Positions 28,360 to 37,232 of a DNA stretch of 64,000 bases are shown piece after piece. The notes beneath the pieces were generated by a model, which was given only the letters and a program-made list of their open reading frames with translations, searched no databases and was not told the origin of the DNA. The first letter of the stretch is position 1. Each line of letters opens with the position of its first letter. Source of the stretch: JAAXQD01 sp963790095 (GTDB lineage: Bacteria > Desulfobacterota > Desulfobacteria > Desulfobacterales > UBA11574). Made by a program: the position numbers and the translations under genes. The stretch is taken from assembly GCA_963790095.1 (NCBI GenBank), contig CAWBNO010000020.1:62001-126000 (forward strand), written 5' to 3'.

Positions 28360-28980
28360 ATGAATGCATATCAGAAAGAGCAGGCGGAAACACTGGATAT
28401 GGTATGTCGTCACCTTGGAACGATGTCTCCTGGGGAGCGGTTGGCGCTAGTGTCACAAATTTCTGATTATCTGCTGTTCCGAGATGCGGTGAACGCCTTT
28501 CTTCGTGAGCACTTTGAAACCACATGCACCCAAAATTGTTATCAGAGCAAGGTCAGTGCCTGTTGTTCCCGTGAAGGCATTATTACCTTTTTCGGAGATG
28601 TTGTCATCAACGTACTGATATCCGGCGAAGCGGAGATCAAAAGTTTGGTGACGGTGCTCCAGAAACCCAACACCGGATTTAAATGCGTCTACCTGGGGGA
28701 GCAGGGTTGTATGTGGCGGATCAAGCCTTTGGTGTGTGAGATGTTTCTCTGTGACCAGGCAAAGAAAGAAGTGTTCGGGTTAAAACCGTGGGCCGGTGAG
28801 TTATGGCAGGAATTGAAACAGCGGGAGAAACTGTACCGGTGGCCTGACCGGCCGGTCCTGTTTGATGATCTTGAACGTTATTTTATGTTGGCGGGATATT
28901 CTTCCCCCCTTATGTATCTCCATAACAGCCCGGGGCTGTTGAGAGTGAAAAAACGGGCAGAAGAAAGTAAACAGAAGTAA
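28360..28980 (+). CDS. Cysteine-cluster protein of unknown function (YkgJ-like spacing)
   Basis: 206 residues. Cysteines cluster in CTQNC, SACC, KCVYLGEQGC and the PLVCEMFLC motif, resembling YkgJ-type putative metal-binding cysteine-cluster proteins, though I am not sure of the family. There is no signal peptide or membrane segment. The C-terminal half is helical and charged. It is monocistronic, with no informative neighbour. Confidence 0.6.
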   Translation: MNAYQKEQAETLDMVCRHLGTMSPGERLALVSQISDYLLFRDAVNAFLREHFETTCTQNCYQSKVSACCSREGIITFFGDVVINVLISGEAEIKSLVTVLQKPNTGFKCVYLGEQGCMWRIKPLVCEMFLCDQAKKEVFGLKPWAGELWQELKQREKLYRWPDRPVLFDDLERYFMLAGYSSPLMYLHNSPGLLRVKKRAEESKQK

Positions 28981-29401
28981 AAGTAAAACATTTATAATAT
29001 CAATATGTTTACAGGTATTGGTTCTCAATCTGGTAACAAAAGTAACGCCGATGAAATAACTGTAAATAGAGAGATGTTTTCTACAATTTGTTGACTAAAT
29101 GTTGACCAAAACTTTGGAAAGAAGCTTGATGAGATGTCCATTCACAGTGAAAACCTTGACAATAAATTGCGGTCGGTTGCCTTCTCCTAAAAAAGAAAAG
29201 GCATGCATGGGATTATTCGAGGGGAATCCAAAGGGTTCGGCTCACTCTGGCGTTGGTATCAGATATTGGCGTATCAGTGAATGGTTTAAAATAGCAGTGA
29301 TTGCTGACTCAGCTGATTGATAGGTATGTTTTGAATATCACATTAACTCAGAAGATTGATATCTGTAGGTCATTGCAGGTAGTGTGCAGGCGGTAACAAT
29401 A
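28981..29401. other. Gene-less gap
   Basis: AT-rich sequence without a convincing gene. A 73-codon frame at 29099-29320 lacks a ribosome-binding site and any recognisable motif. Confidence 0.4.
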
Positions 29402-29436
29402 AAAAAGGCAGGGTCATTTCTGAACCCTGCCTTTTT
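29402..29436 (-). terminator. Strong bidirectional rho-independent terminator
   Basis: AAAAAGGCAGGGT (29402-29414) pairs perfectly with ACCCTGCCTTTTT (29424-29436) around a 9-base loop: a G+C-rich stem with A/T tails on both strands. It lies 40 bases beyond the 3' end of the minus-strand fragment at 29477, supporting that this was a transcribed gene. Confidence 0.85.
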
Positions 29437-29476
29437 ACAAATGGCATAAATACCAAACCACTTAGTTCTTGGTTAA

Positions 29477-29770
29477 TCATTTTTTAGGCAGGATATAGGT
29501 CGAAGTGACTTCGAGGACTACGTCGCCTTTGGTTTTATCCTTGGTATAGGGTGTAACATACTTGCCGCTGAAAGAGACTTTCCCTTTGATTCCTTCAAAC
29601 CTGCCGGTTCCCTTGATGTAATTACCCGTGCCCTTAATCAAGCGAGGCTTTGCGCCAGAAGCAGTGCTTTGAAACTTTGTCATACTTATGGAGCCGTCTG
29701 CAAAGCTAATGTTGCAATACCCACTAAAAGAGGCATCTCCTCCTTTTATGTTTGAGGTTGTTGAGTAAAA
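29477..29770 (-). pseudogene. 3' remnant of a small glycine-rich secreted-type protein
   Basis: The open frame runs from after a TAG at about 29771 to 29477. Its first ATG is at 29683 (68 residues), but good coding sequence continues upstream of it (GGDASFSGYCNISFADGSIS) with no start codon, so the 5' end, presumably with a signal peptide, seems lost. The body has GTGNYIKGTGRFEGIKGK, a repetitive beta-strand pattern. A strong AAAGGAGG at 29738 now precedes an out-of-frame ATG. The terminator beyond it is intact. Confidence 0.5.
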
Positions 29771-29976
29771 CTATTCAATAGGCTTGGATTTATGAAGAAA
29801 ATTTCACTCTTATAGGGGTAATTTTTTTTTAGTGAGTTTGCCCTATTCATTTTTTATGATATATGTATTGAACGAAACTCGGTTTCAGTTTGTTCTTATG
29901 GCAAGATACATGGAATTATAATTTGAGAAGATAGATTTCAGCATTAACCTTTAAAGTCGAAAACAGGAGAAATTTG

Positions 29977-30777
29977 ATGAAAAAAACATTAGTCATCGTT
30001 GGTTTATTATCAGTACTGTCTCTTATTTTTGCCATAGCTGCTTCAGCGGGTCCTTCCATGGATCGTATTATAAAAAAAGGGGAGTTGTTGGTTGGAACAA
30101 GCGGAGCTCAGCCGCCGATGACGGCCACCACTAAAAAAGGTGAACTTATCGGATTAGATATTGATATTGCTAAGGCAATGGGTGATGCACTGGGTGTTAA
30201 AGTAAAATTTGTTTCAATGCCCTTTGCCAAGCTGCTTCCGGCCCTCGAAGCAAACCAAGTAGACATAATCCTTTCGGGCATGACCATAACCCCAAAACGC
30301 AATCAAAAGGTGGCGTTTGTGGGTCCGTATTATGTTTCTGGAAAGGGAATCTTAGCCGTAACCGAAAAGTATGCTGCCTTGCAGGATGCAAAGGGATTGG
30401 ATACACCGGAAGTAACTGTTGCAGCTCTGAAGAATTCAACCAGCCAGAAATTCGCCGAGACTTTAATCTCCAAGGCAAAATTGATACTTACCGATTCCTA
30501 CGAAGAGGCGATTGATCTTCTTCTTAAGGGTAAGATAGATGTCTTTGTAGCTGATTTTTATTTTTGTGCACTGTCGGCTTACCGTTACCAAAATAAGAGA
30601 TTGATAGCAGGGGAGTCACCCCTTTCCTTCGAACCACTGGGAATCGCTATGACCGAAGATACGCTGTTGATCAACTGGACACAGAATTTTATGAACATTC
30701 TTCAAGGCAGTGGCAAATTGAAAGAAATGGGTGAGAAATGGCTTAACGGCGGCTCATGGATTGATGAATTGCCTTAG
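29977..30777 (+). CDS. Periplasmic amino-acid-type substrate-binding protein (SBP family 3)
   Basis: 266 residues: a signal peptide (cleavage after ASA, about residue 24), then a bacterial extracellular solute-binding family 3 domain (GELLVGTSG, GLDIDIAKAMGDALGVKVKFV, VDIILSGMTITPKR). AGGAGA stands 8 bases before the ATG at 29977. No ABC permease or ATPase gene adjoins it, so it is an orphan binding protein working with a remote transporter or as a sensor. Ligand unknown. Confidence 0.85.
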   Translation: MKKTLVIVGLLSVLSLIFAIAASAGPSMDRIIKKGELLVGTSGAQPPMTATTKKGELIGLDIDIAKAMGDALGVKVKFVSMPFAKLLPALEANQVDIILSGMTITPKRNQKVAFVGPYYVSGKGILAVTEKYAALQDAKGLDTPEVTVAALKNSTSQKFAETLISKAKLILTDSYEEAIDLLLKGKIDVFVADFYFCALSAYRYQNKRLIAGESPLSFEPLGIAMTEDTLLINWTQNFMNILQGSGKLKEMGEKWLNGGSWIDELP

Positions 30778-31012
30778 GGAGCCATGTCTAATAGAATTAT
30801 AATCCATGGTTAAAATCCTACGCTGACCTTGCTTTTATATCGTTTTCGTCCGGTATCCATATTGACATAACGATCTAAAAGATTCTTTCCGTATTCGAGA
30901 AAAATTGTTGCGGTTCTGCCTTTATGAATTATATGTAAAAAACTCATAATGTTATACATCTCAATGATCAATCTATTTGGGATGTAGATTATATAAAAGC
31001 ATCGCTTCGTTA

Positions 31013-31081
31013 TTTCAATGGCTTAGCTGTGGGGGAGAACGCAGAGGGGGCTGGAATGCCCCCGCTGCTAAGTCATTGAAA
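31013..31081. repeat. Nested cruciform element
   Basis: Outer 15-bp arms (31013-31027, TTTCAATGGCTTAGC; 31067-31081, GCTAAGTCATTGAAA) match at 14 of 15 positions. Inside is GGGGGC-TGGAAT-GCCCCC (31046-31063), extended by GCAG/CTGC. The remaining 30778-31160 gap has no supported gene. A shared CTCTGCGTTCTCC word links it to the element at 36870-37060. Confidence 0.65.
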
Positions 31082-31160
31082 TGGCCAGACACGTAGACAC
31101 CGGAGTGAAGCGGGGGAGCGCACCCTCTGAACACGTATACTGCTTAAGCCGCTTTTTCTT

Positions 31161-32147
31161 CTAATAAATGGCGACCCGGGGTTCTGAAGTACTGGATACA
31201 CTCCCCCTTATCATCCCTTTTGTATTGAAGGGCATGGCAATATTTCCCGCAGAATCGAGGGCAATGATGCCGCCGGTCCCCCCGTGGGGCTGTATTTTAT
31301 CCAATGCCTGTTTGGCGGCATCGGCGATGGTCAGATTTTTGTAGGAATACAGTGCGGCCACGTCATGGGCCACCGCCCATCGAATAAAGTACTCTCCATG
31401 ACCGGTGCAGGAGACGGCGACCCGGTCATTGGCATATGTTCCGGCACCAATGATGGGGCTGTCCCCCACACGTCCGGGAATTTTTCTTCCAAACCCGCCG
31501 GTAGAGGTCCCTGCGGCTAAATTCCCGCACCTGTCCAAGGCTACGCAACCCACAGTCCCGTGGGGGTCGGTGGTATCGGAAGGTCCAAAACGGTCTTTAG
31601 GGTCGATGTCCACTTGGAAAGAACCGATTCTTTTGACGTATTTTTCAGCGTTCTCACCGACAAACATCACGTTATCCGATGTTTCGAGTATCAGCTTTGC
31701 AGCCGTGATCGGGTTTTTAATTTTGCGGCTCACCGATGCAACAGCCCCTGCCCGCAGGGTTTTGCCGTCCATGATGGACGCATCCATCTCAACAAACCCA
31801 TCCTTGTTTTTTATGGATCCTTTTCCGGCATTGAACAGTCCGCTGTCCTCCATCTCCTTAATGGCAAAATGGACCACCTCCAGGCTCGTTTCGCCATCCT
31901 GAAGCCGTCTTTTACAATGGGGCAATAGATCTTTGATAAAGGCGGCTCTCTCGTTGAGTCTGTATTCTTTGTTGCCGGCACCACCGTGGATCACCAGAAC
32001 GAATTTTTCACGCTGAGTGCATTTTTCGATTTTTTCTGGCTGCTTTTCCCTAGCGACGTTATTGGAAGAAAATGCCAGTAGGGACGCAACAGAACCGGTT
32101 GCGAAAAGGAGACAGAAAGTCAGAATCGTCACGCGAAGGGTTTTCAT
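31161..32147 (-). CDS. Isoaspartyl peptidase / type III L-asparaginase precursor
   Basis: 328 residues with an N-terminal signal peptide (~1-26), so probably periplasmic. N-terminal-nucleophile hydrolase: LVIHGGAG near residue 52, the autocleavage and nucleophile site GTVG with T198, and the substrate loop AAGTSTGGFGRKIPGRVGDSP. The family self-cleaves and releases aspartate from isoaspartyl dipeptides or hydrolyses asparagine. It follows lipA by about 56 bases on the same strand but is functionally unrelated. Confidence 0.92.
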   Translation of the reverse strand: MKTLRVTILTFCLLFATGSVASLLAFSSNNVAREKQPEKIEKCTQREKFVLVIHGGAGNKEYRLNERAAFIKDLLPHCKRRLQDGETSLEVVHFAIKEMEDSGLFNAGKGSIKNKDGFVEMDASIMDGKTLRAGAVASVSRKIKNPITAAKLILETSDNVMFVGENAEKYVKRIGSFQVDIDPKDRFGPSDTTDPHGTVGCVALDRCGNLAAGTSTGGFGRKIPGRVGDSPIIGAGTYANDRVAVSCTGHGEYFIRWAVAHDVAALYSYKNLTIADAAKQALDKIQPHGGTGGIIALDSAGNIAMPFNTKGMIRGSVSSTSEPRVAIY

Positions 32148-32203
32148 TTATAATATGTCTCCCAGTTTGTTTACGACCAATTAGGGTTTAAGTTAAAGAT
32201 CCG

Positions 32204-33100
32204 CTATGGCTGATCGTTTAGAGAAGCGGTCTGAAAGAGGTTTTTCGCTCCATAAGAACTGCGTACAAACGGACCGCTTGCAACTTCTGCAAAGCCCATA
32301 TCGAGGGCAATGTTTCGCCAGCGAGAAAATTCTTCAGGGGGTAAAAAGCGGTCAACGGGCAGGTGGGCTTTGGTGGGTTGAAGGTATTGCCCCAGGGTCA
32401 GCAAACGGCATCCCGTCTCTAAAAGATCTTCAAGTGTATTATGAATCTCTTGGGGAAGTTCTCCAAGGCCGAGCATCAGTCCCGACTTTGTTATGACTTT
32501 AGGAGCTTCATTGACGACCTGTTTTAAAAGGTCGAGGGACCGCCGGTAGATGGCTTCCGGCCGGACGGCGGCATAAAGACGCGGGATAGTTTCAATATTG
32601 TGATTCAGAACATCAGGGTGAACCTCAAGGATACTTCTGACCGCATCTTGGTCCCCTTTAAAATCGGGGATCAACAGCTCGATAAGCGCATCCGGAATCC
32701 TCTGCCGGATCTCATTTACAGTCCGGACAAAAAATGAGGCGCCGCCGTCCGGAAGATCGTCTCGGGTCACCGAAGTGATGACCGCATAGTCTATCTGAAG
32801 ATTTTGAGCGGTTATGGCAATCCTCGCAGGCTCATCAGGATCCGGAGGGCTGTCCGGGCCGTGGGCGACTGCGCAGAATCGACAATTGCGGGTGCAGCGA
32901 TCACCCATAATCATGAAGGTGGCGGTTTTTCGGGAAAAACACTCCCATATATTGGGGCATTGCGCCGCCTGACAAACGGTATGAATGTGTTCTTGGTTAA
33001 GCAGGGCGTCAAACGTTTCGTGGACCGATCCTGAAGGAACCCTTTGTTTGAGCCAGGGGGGTTTTTTAAGTCGCGTATTTGATTTTTGGCGCTGAATCAT
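32204..33100 (-). CDS. lipA: Lipoyl synthase LipA
   Basis: Radical SAM enzyme that inserts two sulfurs into protein-bound octanoyl groups. The auxiliary cluster motif C43-x4-C48-x5-C54 and the radical SAM motif C69-x3-C73-x2-C76 are visible, with RSSY near the C-terminus completing the auxiliary cluster. The ATG at 33100 is preferred (GAGG 6 bases before) over a TTG at 33124. It follows lipB in the same direction, giving the endogenous lipoylation pathway needed by 2-oxoacid dehydrogenases and the glycine cleavage system. Confidence 0.97.
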   Translation of the reverse strand: MIQRQKSNTRLKKPPWLKQRVPSGSVHETFDALLNQEHIHTVCQAAQCPNIWECFSRKTATFMIMGDRCTRNCRFCAVAHGPDSPPDPDEPARIAITAQNLQIDYAVITSVTRDDLPDGGASFFVRTVNEIRQRIPDALIELLIPDFKGDQDAVRSILEVHPDVLNHNIETIPRLYAAVRPEAIYRRSLDLLKQVVNEAPKVITKSGLMLGLGELPQEIHNTLEDLLETGCRLLTLGQYLQPTKAHLPVDRFLPPEEFSRWRNIALDMGFAEVASGPFVRSSYGAKNLFQTASLNDQP

Positions 33101-33170
33101 TACAACCTCGACAGGGGCAAACAATGAGGATCTGTCTCCCGAAAATTTACCTTATTATTGCGTTGTAGAT

Positions 33171-33890
33171 TCAAGTAATAAGTGCAACGTCAGGGTTTAG
33201 AAGGTGGTTCACTTCCGACAGATCCGTCATAATCATTTCGAATCCGAAAAAGGATTCGAAATGATACCGAACCGCCTGGCGCACGTCGGTCATGGAAATT
33301 TCCCGTGAGAGTTCCTGGGCCATGGAAGTGACGCCGACATTTCGAAGGCCGCAGGGATGTATCCAATCAAAAGGTTTCAGGGATAGGTTGACGTTCAAGG
33401 CAAAACCGTGAAAGCAGACAGCCCGTCGAACCGATATGCCGACGCTTCCCATTTTATTGTTTGAAACCCAGATTCCTCTGTTGACGGATTTTTTTTCGGC
33501 CGTTATTCCCCAGTCCGAAGCCGTCCGGATCATGATATCTTCAAGACCTTCAACATACTCCATGACTTTCAATCGGGCTTTGTTCAGATCGATGATGGGG
33601 TACACCACGAGCTGTCCCGGTCCGTGAAACGTGATGTCGCCCCCCCGTTCCACCCGGATCACCGGAATTTCCATTTTTTCAAGGAAAGCCTTGGGCACCT
33701 TCAAGTTCTTAAGGGCGCCTTTTCGACCCAAAGAAAAAACAGGGGGATGCTCCAGCATGAGCACCATGTCATTTTCAATGACGTTGTTGTGTCTGGCGCG
33801 AACAAGATCCCGCTGGAGATCCAGCGCTTTACTGTATTCTAACCGTGGCAGATCCACACAGAGACACCGTCGATCTCTGAGGCCGGGCAT
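33171..33890 (-). CDS. lipB: Octanoyl-(ACP):protein octanoyltransferase LipB
   Basis: Transfers octanoate from ACP to lipoyl domains. The RGGDITFHGPGQLV motif (about 82-95), K146 in NNKMGSVGI and catalytic C180 in WIHPCGLRNVGVTSM are all present. AAGGAG precedes the ATG. It lies 70 bases upstream of lipA, and the two almost certainly form an operon, possibly with the zinc-knuckle gene before it. Confidence 0.97.
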   Translation of the reverse strand: MPGLRDRRCLCVDLPRLEYSKALDLQRDLVRARHNNVIENDMVLMLEHPPVFSLGRKGALKNLKVPKAFLEKMEIPVIRVERGGDITFHGPGQLVVYPIIDLNKARLKVMEYVEGLEDIMIRTASDWGITAEKKSVNRGIWVSNNKMGSVGISVRRAVCFHGFALNVNLSLKPFDWIHPCGLRNVGVTSMAQELSREISMTDVRQAVRYHFESFFGFEMIMTDLSEVNHLLNPDVALIT

Positions 33891-33940
33891 TAATAATCTC
33901 CTTGATCCGGATTTAACCCTAAATGAGCGAAGGCTAGGGG

Positions 33941-34213
33941 CTAAATTATTTTGGTCGGGGGGTCACCCTTTGCCATGAGCACAATATCCCTTGGATTGCA
34001 GAGCTGCTTGGGCAATTCTGCCACCCTGCCGCAGGCTATGCAAACAAAGTTAATATGTTGCAGTTTTGGCTTGCAGATATGCCTGGGGTCTTGGTCTGCT
34101 TGGCCGCAGTGCTCACAAACATACGCTTCCGTCAATTTCATCGGATCACACAGGTGACCGGAACCCTCCTTTACTGTCCCACAACCTTTACAAATATGAA
34201 TATCATTTCCCAT
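33941..34213 (-). CDS. Small triple zinc-knuckle protein
   Basis: 90 residues from the ATG at 34213 (AGGAAA 8 bases before). Three tandem copies of a C-x2-C-G-x(7-9)-x-C-x-P unit: CKGCG...LCDP, CEHCG...ICKP and CIACG...LCNP. Each could hold one metal with the CxxC pair and a distal His/Cys. The rest is short linkers, so it is essentially all zinc finger. Upstream of lipB by 50 bases on the same strand. Function unknown; I do not recognise a named family. Confidence 0.7.
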   Translation of the reverse strand: MGNDIHICKGCGTVKEGSGHLCDPMKLTEAYVCEHCGQADQDPRHICKPKLQHINFVCIACGRVAELPKQLCNPRDIVLMAKGDPPTKII

Positions 34214-34445
34214 GATAGATTTCCTTTCTAAAAAAAATACATGTTGAGCAACTCTTGAAGGTTGCCATACTATTAAACAGATCAAAATTCATGCCAACTG
34301 CAGAAGGTCTTTGATTGGCAAAAATAATATGATATATCAACAAGTTGTGGTTTGGATGTGGATTTGTTAAGAGAAAGATGTATGGTCATAAGATTTTAGT
34401 GATACAGTTTTATGATACAATTCTGTTTCAGAACTCAGATCATAT

Positions 34446-35771
34446 CTACTTTTTCCGGCGATAGAGCCGTGAAATAGTGTTCGGCGGGATTCCCATGTAA
34501 TAGGCGATGACAATGAGTTGGTTGATCAGAGTCGTTTTCAGGATTCCGAAGTTTTGCCATCGCCGGGACGATGTTAGAACCGGTGCGGATAATGTGATGA
34601 TTTTTCCTTTTTTTCGTAATCGCCGGATCAGCTCGAAATCTTCCATTATGGAAAAATCGGAAAATCCTCCCGCCTCATGAAAAACTCTGGAAAGCATAAA
34701 AATCCCTTGGTCACCGTAAGGCGTTCTCAGGCATCTGGAGCGCCAGTTTGCAATACGCTCAATAAGCCGAAGCCCCAGGGACGGAGCATCGATGCGAAGC
34801 TCAAAGGCTCCGGCGGCGATGCCGGGTGGGGCTAAACTGCCGAGGACGAACCGGTCAAAATTTTTCGGCAGTCGTGTATCTGCATGGAGAAAAAGCAGCA
34901 CATCCCCGGTGGCTTGAGCGGCCCCGGCGTTCATTTGTTTGGATCGCGGCGGCAAAACGTTGATCACCTTTGCTCCGAGTGATTTGGCAATCGACACGGT
35001 ATGGTCTTGACTTCCGCCATCTGCGACAATGACCTGAATGTTATTTTCATGGCCGACGCTCAGAAGGGTTTCAGCGATGTTGTCGGCTTCATTAAGGGCC
35101 GGTATGACCACCGAAATTTTTTTGGGAATGAAATTATGATCGTCGTGAATTTGGGATCGTTCCCAGACCGGCAGATCTTCGGGCTGATCCACATCTTCGA
35201 GTTCATCGAGCAGTGAAAAAGTCAATCCAAGATCTTTTGCAATATCCAAGGTTTTATCCAGAACATCACGACGTCCCCAGGTTATTCCGGAAAACAGCGT
35301 GTCCATGGCCGATGAAAGAGAAGCGCTTTGTAAGCCGATTAAATAATATCCTCCGTCTTTGGCCGGACCGATGGCCATGTTCTTCTGTTCGAGGGTGTCA
35401 AAGGCTGTTTGAATGACCGTGTCTGTTATATCCGGGATATCCGTGCCGATAAGAACCGCCGTATCTGCCCCGGACCCAAAGGCATTCTCAAAGGCACGTT
35501 TCATACGCAGTCCCAGATGGCCGATACCCTGGGGCTGGTAATCGAGATCCGGTCCGAGCCAGTTTTTCATCAAATGTTCATTGCCGCCGTCATAACAGAT
35601 TTCGATGGTTAAGGGGTTTAATGTTGAATATCCCTTTAACTTCGCCAGGGTGTGTTCGGTCATTTTGCGATGGAGATCCGCAGCACCTTTTGCTCCGAGG
35701 AGCGGGATGAGCCGGGTCTTGGTTGTTCCTGTTTCCGGATAGCGGGTGAAGACAATCAGCTTTTTTTCCAC
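34446..35771 (-). CDS. Fused glycosyltransferase (TIGR04282 + TIGR04283 domains)
   Basis: 441 residues in two enzymes. Residues ~1-195 are a DUF2064/TIGR04282-type nucleotidyl or glycosyl transferase (TGTTKTRL, GTDIPD, PAKDGGYYLIGL). Residues ~215-441 are a family-2 glycosyltransferase of TIGR04283 type (VVIPALNEADNI, VADGGSQDHT, LFLHADTRLP). These two families usually occur as separate neighbouring genes, named in databases for arsenosugar biosynthesis. No arsM or arsS-like gene is in the window, so arsenosugar formation is not supported by context. A weak C-terminal hydrophobic stretch could contact the membrane. Confidence 0.85.
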   Translation of the reverse strand: MEKKLIVFTRYPETGTTKTRLIPLLGAKGAADLHRKMTEHTLAKLKGYSTLNPLTIEICYDGGNEHLMKNWLGPDLDYQPQGIGHLGLRMKRAFENAFGSGADTAVLIGTDIPDITDTVIQTAFDTLEQKNMAIGPAKDGGYYLIGLQSASLSSAMDTLFSGITWGRRDVLDKTLDIAKDLGLTFSLLDELEDVDQPEDLPVWERSQIHDDHNFIPKKISVVIPALNEADNIAETLLSVGHENNIQVIVADGGSQDHTVSIAKSLGAKVINVLPPRSKQMNAGAAQATGDVLLFLHADTRLPKNFDRFVLGSLAPPGIAAGAFELRIDAPSLGLRLIERIANWRSRCLRTPYGDQGIFMLSRVFHEAGGFSDFSIMEDFELIRRLRKKGKIITLSAPVLTSSRRWQNFGILKTTLINQLIVIAYYMGIPPNTISRLYRRKK

Positions 35772-35828
35772 TTAGCAGTCACTTAGCATTTATTTTCGTG
35801 TTTTTTGTGGCAAAACTTATTTCTTTTC

Positions 35829-35900
35829 GCCACGAAGGCACCAAGACACCAAGAAAGAATAACACAATAAAAATTTTTCGTGCCTTTGTGCCTTGGTGGC
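35829..35900. repeat. Hairpin repeat element, GCCAC-AAAG family, copy 3
   Basis: Left arm GCCACGAAGGCACC and right arm GTGCCTTGGTGGC form a 72-base imperfect palindrome nearly identical to that at 9884-9954, including the flanks (GTGGCAAAACT before, a TTC-AGC-TTTCCGG block after). Located between the glycosyltransferase and TVP38 genes. Small frames over it are not genes. Confidence 0.85.
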
Positions 35901-35969
35901 AAACATTTTTTGCTTCCAGCTTTTCCGGGATAGATGTATCCCCGGTCGTCGTTCTCCGAATGCGGAGCT

Positions 35970-36653
35970 TTATTTTTCTTCCCCTTTAATTTTTTTGACA
36001 ATTTTAGGAATGAACAAAGAGAAGATAAAGAGGCCGATGGAGAGGAAAACCTTAAAGGAAATCAGTTCTCCCCAGTTGCCCGAGGCCCATATTTCTTTAA
36101 GGGTGCCGATAAAAAAGGTGAAGATGAACGTGCCGACCATAATGCCCAAGCCGGTTCCTGAAAAATAGTCCCAGAATCGGACTTTGGTCAGCCCCATACC
36201 GAAGTTCATGGGCGTAAAGGGAAAATAAACGAGGCGAAGATACAAGACGGTGGCAAATCCGTTACGCTCGATGGCATCGTCATATTTTTTTAGTTTATCT
36301 CCGATCAGTGAAGCGGCAAATTCTCTTCCCAGAGTCCGTCCGATAAAGAAGGCGGCGCTTGCCCCCATCATGGCCCCGATCCATACATATAAGAATCCCC
36401 AGTAGGCCCCGAAGATGGCGGCTCCAAGGCCTGTCAACAAGGTGCCTGGAAGAAAAAGGCAAACCCCCACAGCATAGATCCCCATATATACCACCGGCGC
36501 CCATAAACCGGCGGTTTCAAGAAAACGGCCCAACGCATCGGCCGTAAGATAATTCTTGACCGGTGTAAAACGAATCAAGAAAATGGCTCCGACAATAAAG
36601 GCCCCGAAAATAATTGCCTTGAAGATTGCTTTGGATGGTTTTTTTATCGCCAT
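35970..36653 (-). CDS. TVP38/TMEM64 (DedA-superfamily) membrane protein
   Basis: 227 residues from the ATG at 36653 (AAGGAT 12 bases before); the longer frame to 36788 adds an unconvincing N-terminus. Five or six hydrophobic segments; the SNARE-associated core has FLPGTLLTGLGAAIFGAYWGF and a re-entrant region FIGRTLGRE, then RLVYFPFTPMNFGMGLTKVRFWDY. The family includes lipid scramblases and transporters. It lies upstream of the glycosyltransferase on the same strand, with a hairpin repeat between. Confidence 0.85.
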   Translation of the reverse strand: MAIKKPSKAIFKAIIFGAFIVGAIFLIRFTPVKNYLTADALGRFLETAGLWAPVVYMGIYAVGVCLFLPGTLLTGLGAAIFGAYWGFLYVWIGAMMGASAAFFIGRTLGREFAASLIGDKLKKYDDAIERNGFATVLYLRLVYFPFTPMNFGMGLTKVRFWDYFSGTGLGIMVGTFIFTFFIGTLKEIWASGNWGELISFKVFLSIGLFIFSLFIPKIVKKIKGEEK

Positions 36654-36869
36654 CTTAAAATCCTTACATAAAGTTGCCCCATTGACAAATGAAAAAAAGC
36701 GACTCGATTTTCGAATTCCCTGTTTTAGCAGTGAAAGGTGTATTACAGTGGTATTTTCTGGAAGGCGATATGAAAATTGCCACTTCAAGGTTCATATGGC
36801 TTTAAAAAAATATATGACGATGGGGCAGTTGCATTGAAATTCATTTAAAATAAATCTACCCAAGGGATA

Positions 36870-37060
36870 TTAGCTAGTTTCCATCCATAAATGGCCTTTT
36901 TTGCCCGGCTCTGCGTTCTCCGCGGATTTCCGGCTGCGGCATACAGGAAGTATGCCTCACCGAAAACCCTTGTGCGGCCTTGATCCGGACAAAAGATGCT
37001 CATTTATGAATAGGAAACGCACGGTGCCCATTTTACAATTGTGGATGGGCACTAGCTAAA
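36870..37060. mobile_element. MITE-like palindromic element, ~190 bp
   Basis: Short outer inverted ends TTAGCTAG (36870-36877) and CTAGCTAA (37052-37059). Inside are long imperfect arms starting GTTTCC at 36877 and ending GGAAAC at 37018 (about 34 bases each), an inner GGCATAC-AGGAA-GTATGCC hairpin, and a GTGCCCAT/ATGGGCAC hairpin near the right end. There is no coding capacity. It probably moves by a transposase supplied elsewhere. Confidence 0.5.
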
Positions 37061-37189
37061 AAGAATCTTGACACCCAAAATGCCGTAAGTCTACAAAAAG
37101 GAATATCCGATCCCAGAGCCCCGATCGATCAAAAACGGATCGAACATATGATTGAGCGGGGGAGCCATTGGGATGATCTTCCCTTGTAA
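37052..37189 (+). pseudogene. Possible 3' fragment of a disrupted gene
   Basis: An open frame running out of the adjacent palindromic element reads about 45 codons (ending IDQKRIEHMIERGSHWDDLPL, then stop) with protein-like composition and no start codon. It may be the C-terminus of a gene cut by the element. I do not recognise the family; it could also be chance. Confidence 0.25.
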
Positions 37190-37232
37190 AATGAACTTGA
37201 GCCCTGATTAATTTGTCAAGGACGTCTCAACC

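Noticed and set aside
29099..29320. 73-codon open frame as a small gene
   Set aside because: No ribosome-binding site, no recognisable domain, and composition like the surrounding non-coding DNA.
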